Program-made: the position numbers and the translations under genes
DNA from: Lactarius indigo
Lineage: Eukaryota; Basidiomycota; Agaricomycetes; Russulales; Russulaceae
Length of the DNA: 64,000 nt
NCBI GenBank assembly: GCA_025766275.1
Contig: JAFKAC010000036.1
Location: forward strand, 310,001-374,000
Reading direction: 5' to 3'
Notes under the pieces: generated by a model
What the model saw: the letters and a program-made list of their open reading frames with translations, nothing else
Databases searched by the model: none
Told to the model about the DNA's origin: nothing
Part shown: in pieces, positions 58,341-64,000 of the stretch
Position numbering within the stretch: the first letter of the stretch is position 1
Layout: each line of letters starts with the position of its first letter

Positions 58341-58764
58341 AGCACATTCTGGTCTGTCGCGAGTAAGAGGGGCACAGCTAGACCGGTAACCATCTGTTTA
58401 TGAAGGGTCACGGCCGTAAAATAGTTGCACAAGGTGTGGCACTGGCACTGACGATCGCGTCGCTCGTAGTGCGGTGCTGCTCGAAATTCAAAACTCTGAT
58501 TAAGCTGAGTCCCGAATGTGACCACAGAGATATTCGAGAGTTGAAAATTCGGTGCTCTTAGCTCAGAGACCGATACAGAAATAACAACTGGACCCGTGTG
58601 GCCGTCTGCCGTAACTCGTCTTAGGCACCGCTTCGTCCTTCGTCCGAGATCGTGGGAACGGAAGGCCTAATATAGTGCTTACGGTAAGGGTAACGTGTCA
58701 AGTTCAACTTTTGGTGGCGCGGTCATCCACAGACACTCCCTCGCCTTTCATTTGCTTCCCTGCC
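58341..58764. other. Intergenic
   Basis: May contain further S53 remnants at the left. Promoter of the DnaJ gene at the right. No clear element. Confidence 0.45.
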
Positions 58765-60733
58765 ATGCCCTCACCTTTGCTCTTCTATGGGCTGTCAGTC
58801 CTCCTCACTGTGTTGTCTGCTGCTGCAGATCCAAGTTCAGGATCCGCTTTATACCCACCTGGTCTCCAACCCCTCATTAACCGTGCTAATGCATTGTTGT
58901 CTGCCGGCACATTTCACGACGCCGCAAGAGCTTATTCAGAAGCTATAGGTGCGTTTAAATGAATCCATTTTCATGTGCGGCGAAAAGGCGTATGCGCCGG
59001 TGTCTCTCATGAAGCATACCGTGGAGCCTACATGATGCATTGTCCAACTCTTATTATCTGCTTGGCCTTTGTGCCACTACATCCGATACATTTCTCACAT
59101 TCTCCACAGAGCAATCCCCAGTAGATCCTACACTCTATTATAAACGCGCCACCGCGTATTTCTCTCTCGGAAGACACGCAAACGCGATCACTGACTTTGA
59201 CCAAGTCCTGGCACTAAGCTCGAATTCTTTCGACAAGGCGCACTTGATGAAAGCGAAGATTCATGCTAAAGAAGGTCGTTGGGCAGACGCGCGGGAAGCC
59301 TTGAAGCACTATCAGGCGAAGAATGACCCCATTGCCCGTGAACTCTTACTCGATGTAGCGGACGGGGAGGCAGCGGCGCGCAAGGCGGCGCTGGCACAGA
59401 AGGCGAAACTATGGACAGCATGCGAGGAGAGTGCTACTCAGGGTCTCCGTGTTGCTTCGCATTCCGTCGCTTTGCGGCAACAACGGGCGAACTGTGCACT
59501 TGCAGCTGGTGACTTTGAGGAAGCGGTTAGTGACTTGAGGTACGCACTCTTTTTTTCTTTCTCGAGACGTATACTGATTAGGATACAGCCGGCTCACCCA
59601 GATCACTTCACCGTCAACAGACGCGTACATGAACATATTTCGTATATCATACTTTTACATGGGATCTACCGCGTCGAATACCGCAATGGCAAACATCAAG
59701 CAATGTCTGCACTACGACCCTGACTCAAGGCCATGTCTCTCGGCACATCGTCTGGTCAAGTCTCTCGACAAACAATTCAAGAAACTCGATGAGCTGATGG
59801 CCGCAGAGGACTGGCGTGGGATCATCAACTTTATACTCGGGTCCGCGCCAAAGGACGCGTCTCTCAGTGCGCCAGGAGACGGCTTCTTCAGCACATTCGA
59901 AGGCGCTCTCGAGCCGGACGCGGCGCCAATTGCGGCTGTGGCGGTCCCGCCTCCGAGGAAAGCGAGTCCACGGAGAGCCGCGATCCTGCGTGCTCTGTGC
60001 CGCGCGCATGTTCAACTCCGTCAGGCGCGCTCCGGCGAACTGTGGTGCGACGAGCTTTTGCGGATGGTAGGGAACGAGAAGGATATTGATGCGCTGCTGG
60101 GCAAAGGAGAAGCGTTGCTTGCGCGTGAGGAGTGGGAAGAAGCCGTGCGTACTTTCGAGCGTGCATGGGAGGCAAGCGGAGGTGGAAACAGAGAGGTACT
60201 TTTTTTTTCTCCCCGCTTTCTACGAACAAGAGGGCCAACATCCGGGAATTGCTTAGATTCATGCACGGCTGTCTAAGGCCCAGCGCCTGTTGAAGCAGTC
60301 AAGGACCAAAGACTACTACAAGGTGCTCGGTGTCGCACGGGACGCTGACGAGAAGACGATCAAGAAGGCATTGTGCGTGACTACTTTACCATACCGTATT
60401 TTCTCCATGGCTTACACTCTTCTTCCCCCTTTCAGCCGCAGAGCTGCGCTCAGTGCACACCCAGATAAAGGTGGTAGCGAAGCCAAGATGGCCGTTGTGA
60501 ACGAAGCGTACGAAGTGTTGTCCAACCCAGAGCTACGGCAACGCTTCGACAACGGTGACGACCCTAACGACCCGATGCAAGGCCAAGGCGGACCGTTCCC
60601 AGGCGGTTCAGGAGGACATCCATTTTCGCAGTTCTTCCAGCAAGCAGCAGGCAGTGGGTTCCAGTTCCGCACAGGCGGCGGCGGCGGCGGGCCCGGTGGC
60701 TTCTCGTTCCATTTCCCAGGTGGCCGCCGATGA
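58765..60733 (+). CDS. ER-type TPR plus J-domain co-chaperone, DNAJC3/p58IPK-like, 544 aa, five exons
   Basis: Exons 58765-58948, 59110-59539, 59589-60195, 60257-60372, 60436-60733 (1635 nt). Signal peptide at the start (PLLFYGLSVLLTVLSAAA). TPR repeats from about residue 30 to 400 (INRANALLSAGTFHDAARAY, LYYKRATAYFSLGRHANAIT, and others). The J domain is at about 412-475 (DYYKVLGVARDADEKTIKKA, HPD at about 454-456, YEVLSNPELRQRFDNGDDPN). The C-terminus is Gly/Phe-rich (FQFRTGGG...FSFHFPGG). This order is that of DNAJC3/P58IPK, a BiP co-chaperone in the ER lumen used in protein folding stress. No KDEL-type end, as in relatives. The splice at 60372/60436 restores KKAFRRAALSAHPDKGG. Confidence 0.94.
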
Positions 60734-62314
60734 GTTGGTCCGTTATATGACAAGGCCGTCGTCGTTGCTGTATTCTACGTATCCCCCTTGCATTATTACA
60801 TACTGTATGTTTGGAGAGTTTGACCCCCTGCTTCTTGCCTTCGAACACGACCATCGAGAAGGTTTCCATTTCATGTCGCTATAACCCGCCTTTCTATTTG
60901 ATGGAGTCAGAGTGCACGCGGTACGGGGTCGCTTCCTTGCTAATTCGCATCTTCATCAGTTCCTCAGCTGTCCGAGTCCTGCTCAGATCGTTGATTGCTT
61001 CTGGAGGGGCACAAGACGATATAGGCATCGAGGAAGTTCCCACCAGAACACATCCATTAACGTGCGCCTGAGAGTGCAGCACCCTATATAGCACGCATCC
61101 TAATTAATTGAACGCGTTCCTTTGCCTACTCCGTCGTTCTAATTTTGCCTTCGAAATTGCGCCCCCCCTCGGTCCGTGAATGGCCGACGTCGTGCGCCCA
61201 AGTGTTGGATTCACGAGGAGAACCACATTCTGGTTCCGGGAGTGGGGATGACGGAGTCGGGTGTGTTGGAGGCGTGTTCGGCAGTGTTGTTGCGCTCAGA
61301 GTGATGGAGTCGGTGACCCGTCTTTACACGTTTTACTGCGGACCGGGTGGTTCTTGCCTTCAGCCTACCTACGTTCCACCGTCCATGATGTTCCCCTCCG
61401 CCAAAACCCCTCTGCTCCTTCGCAGGGCCTTGGGGGGATGTATATATCCCCCCCCCCACTGAACGAGTCATTTTCTCATAGTAGTCCATGATAACTTCAT
61501 AATTGTTTTGTTGTGCTCTCAGATGGCCCAAGCGCCAAGTGCAGCGCCCAGATGCGTGCAAAGTTGCGCATTTGGGTCCTTGTTCAGCCTCTCCGCCATA
61601 ATGCGCCGCTCCCAAACTTGGGAACAACAACGCCGCATAATCGATGATTCAGCAATGCTACGATTGCTAGTACAGCCTCACCGGTACTCAAGTTAGCATA
61701 AATGCGCTCTCCCCCCGGCGCCCGCGAGCGTCAGTCAACCGTTGGGCCGTGGCCGCGGAAGTGATAATCGATTGCACGCACGCACGCACAGTTAATTGGA
61801 CACTTGTGGGGTTGGTTCTATCTTGGGTAGCGGAACGTGTCCCTGATGATCATGATACCGTTGCGGCGCCGTCCTTCTCGCGCCATCAACGGCCTCAACG
61901 GCGTCTACGAGATGGACAGCCGCACCCGACCATCGCTCGCCTCTATTCTGTGGCGGCTGCAGGAACTAACTAACTTACACACACGTAGGTTCAGGTGCCC
62001 CAGAAATGAGCGCGCAAGGGTCGGGATCATGATTCAGAACTAGAAGCTCAGCCACTGGCACCCGCACCCTTTTGCCGGATGGTTCTTTAACTTCGCTGGG
62101 CCTCCCGGGAGCGTGTGTATCTGTTTGGAGCCTCCCCTACTTGCTGTAGTACTTGGTCCACTAACACGGAAATGAGACGATTTTAGCTGATGTGATCTTG
62201 ATGAGGGCTGCTTTGCTGGCCTTTAAACGGCTAGAAGGACAATGGTACGAATACAGAACGGACAACCAAGAAAAAAAAAAAAAAAGATGCTTCGCTGTAA
62301 TCATAGCACTCCAT
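60734..62314. other. Intergenic
   Basis: No gene recognised. Holds a short GCAC microsatellite (61776-61790) and C-rich runs near 61450 and 61710. Confidence 0.5.
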
Positions 62315-64000
62315 TCAGCCGGAAGCCTGTGGGAACAATAATTTGTTAGCTTCCAGGATGGTCTGTGCTTCTCCCTCGCTTGCGCCTTCCGAAATGTCGA
62401 ACCCCTCCAACCCAAGCGCGCGAACGCCCGCTTCTCCTTGTGCGTGCTCACGCCCACCTCGGTTGAGGAAATAGGACTCCCCTGCCCCACCTGGGAAGTC
62501 ACTGATAAAAATAAAATACGGGGTATCGTGAGCGCTGTGCCAGTGAGAAGACAGAAGACATATGGGGCTTACGGTGCAGGGAGGCCGCGACTGAAGTGCT
62601 CTCGCTGATCTCGGAGATATTCGGCGCTGGGGGGGGGGGCTCATGTCAATTCACATGGAATGTAGGGCAGGAACGAACGACTTGCTTTCGAACGGTCAAT
62701 GGCACCGCTGGAATGTACAACACTGAGGAGTCACTTTGCCCCCCGTGCACGCCTTCCACCGCATGTATGAGGTCGCAATGCCCTTAAGGGTGATCCGTCT
62801 ACACTACAACGGTTAAAGAACAGGGACGAGTACCCACAGTAGATCTGGTCCCCGGGTTCGACACGCGGAACGGACACCACAGAGCGCGCGAGATGCAGGT
62901 GCGGATGAGTCGTCTCGTTCAGCTCCTGCGTCTTGCCCATCTGCGAGCCGGGGAATGCGGCGCTCTCGACGTCGACAACCCAGTCGTCGAGCCCCGACGA
63001 CGGCGTGCGCGGCTTGAAGAACGGCCGCAACATCAGGTACGCAGTCGCCAGCTTGAGCATCGGTACGACGCGGAGCGTCCCCTCGCCGGGGCCGGTCGTC
63101 GACATCGAGGTCCAGCCTTGCCAAGGGCGGAAAATGGAGCACTGATTCCTGTTGTTTTGGGGTGGTGAGTGAGTATGAAAAGGGGTGGAGGGGAGAAGAG
63201 AGGAGGGGGAGGAAGAGAGGGGAATTGAGGAGCAGGCGGCTCACGCAGCGTGGTAAAGGTCCTGGCATGCGTGCAGTCGAGGCGCCGCGTCGAACGGATC
63301 ATGCTCGCGCCAGCGCCCGCTGAGGATGGCCCCAAAGCACGCACGGAAGCCGGGATCCTCCCAGCGTTCCAGAGAACCGCCGTCGATGTGCGGACCCAGC
63401 ACGAACGAACGGTCCCCGGGCAGGCGAATCCGGAAACGATCGTAGTAGCTGATTGGCGTGCCGAGGCTGACCTTGGCCTGGGGGTCTGAGGCGTGCCATA
63501 GCTGCAGGAGGGCACGCTGTGTCTGCAGAAGCGCAGGGTGCGTCCGCGCGCGGGTCTGCGCCTCAGAGTTGTAAATCTCAAACGCTTGGATGTTCCCCTC
63601 TGGGAAGCCTGTACACCGGCGGTTACGGCCCTTTGTACCCCAACAAGGACAGCAACAGACCTTTGACTTTGTCTTTATTCAGCGCGATGTAATCCCCCAG
63701 AGACCGTTTCCATCCCAGGGCTTCCTAAGGAAATATATAAGTGGGCGATTGCAGAGGATAAGCCATGGGCGGGAGTAATCTGACCTCTCTTGGAACGCCG
63801 CCGCGGACAATCACGACGCCTGATTCCCGAATTTGCGAGATCTGCTGTTTAGATAATCCTTTCTGCAAGTCCGAGAATTGTACGGAAGGGATGATCTGCA
63901 GTGCATCATGTCAGCACAGGGGGCGGACATGAATACAAATGCCAGCACATCAGCGCCCCTCTCGGCGACTTGCTCAACCACCCCGTGCAACTCATCGCAA
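62315..64000 (-). CDS. DUF1479 family protein (5' end beyond window edge)
   Basis: Exons on minus: 64000-63949 (partial), 63895-63785, 63724-63661, 63608-63245, 63148-62838, 62782-62686, 62626-62573, 62501-62315. All joins keep the frame. Landmarks: IRESGVVIVRGGV, RFRIRLPGDRSFVLGPHIDG, GSLERWEDPGF, FRPWQGWTSMSTTGPGEG, YWHCDLIHAVEG, SSVLYIPAVPLTVRNAEYLR, DFPGGAGESYFLNRG. The family adopts a cupin/2-oxoglutarate-dioxygenase-like fold, with GPHIDGG and WHCD...H as likely metal ligands (inference); its substrates are not established. The intron between 62686 and 62626 requires a GC donor (AA|GCAAGT), which gives VRNAEYLRDQR; no GT nearby does. About 40-60 N-terminal residues are missing from the window. 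Confidence 0.9.

Overview
This window is nuclear DNA of a filamentous basidiomycete, most likely an agaricomycete. Nearly every recognisable gene is cut by many short (about 50-75 nt) introns with GT/GC...AG ends. The protein families are basidiomycete ones: DUF6535 membrane proteins, a DUF6593 protein, the agaricomycete type of F-box/LRR protein, S53 sedolisin, GH16 laminarinase-like enzyme and GMC oxidoreductase. I see no operons, Shine-Dalgarno sites, CRISPR arrays or other prokaryotic features. Species cannot be fixed from the sequence. For most genes I rebuilt exon-intron models by hand. The exon lengths sum to multiples of three and the joins restore conserved motifs, which is the main support for those models.

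Layout, left to right. 1-1.5 kb: broken F-box gene, then a 241-bp TA-flanked terminal-inverted-repeat element. 2.05-2.29 kb: small secreted protein. 3.3-5.6 kb (-): glutamine-rich, zinc-finger-like protein. 5.9-8.2 kb (-): protein with an AMPK-type glycogen-binding domain (MDG1/CRP1-like). 9.0-12.2 kb (+): intact 25-exon GMC oxidoreductase. 12.9-14.8 kb (-): dead S53 protease. 17.3-18.8 kb (+): secreted GH16. 20.0-23.6 kb (+): large disordered polyglutamine protein. 24.6-37.2 kb: a rearranged block with IMP dehydrogenase at its centre, one intact and one broken copy of each of two DUF6535 genes, and an intact S53 protease. 37.8-41.5 kb: an F-BAR/RhoGAP gene lying between two copies of an unrelated decayed fragment. 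41.9-44.9 kb: an unrecognised protein and an SH3 protein. 45.0-46.2 kb (-): methylthioadenosine phosphorylase. 46-51 kb: gene-poor. 51.0-54.7 kb (+): DUF6593 protein, NF-YC/HAP5-like histone-fold protein and a cysteine-rich GPI-type surface protein. 55.2-56.3 kb (-): intronless mannitol-1-phosphate dehydrogenase. 57.4-58.3 kb (-): relic of a third S53 gene. 58.8-60.7 kb (+): ER-type TPR-DnaJ protein. 62.3-64.0 kb (-): DUF1479 protein, cut by the window edge.

Functionally this is mixed housekeeping (IMPDH, MTAP, NF-YC, DNAJC3-like, MDG1-like) plus secreted or surface proteins that fit a saprotroph or wood/litter decayer (GMC oxidase, GH16, sedolisin). There is no evident biosynthetic cluster. 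The points most worth a second look are: a RhoGAP-like protein in which both classical catalytic residues are replaced; reciprocal survival and decay of two DUF6535 paralogue pairs around IMPDH; at least four introns that require a GC 5' splice site; 8-nt and 12-nt exons in the GMC gene; an intronless, bacterial-looking mtlD gene; and the small TIR element at 1.5 kb.
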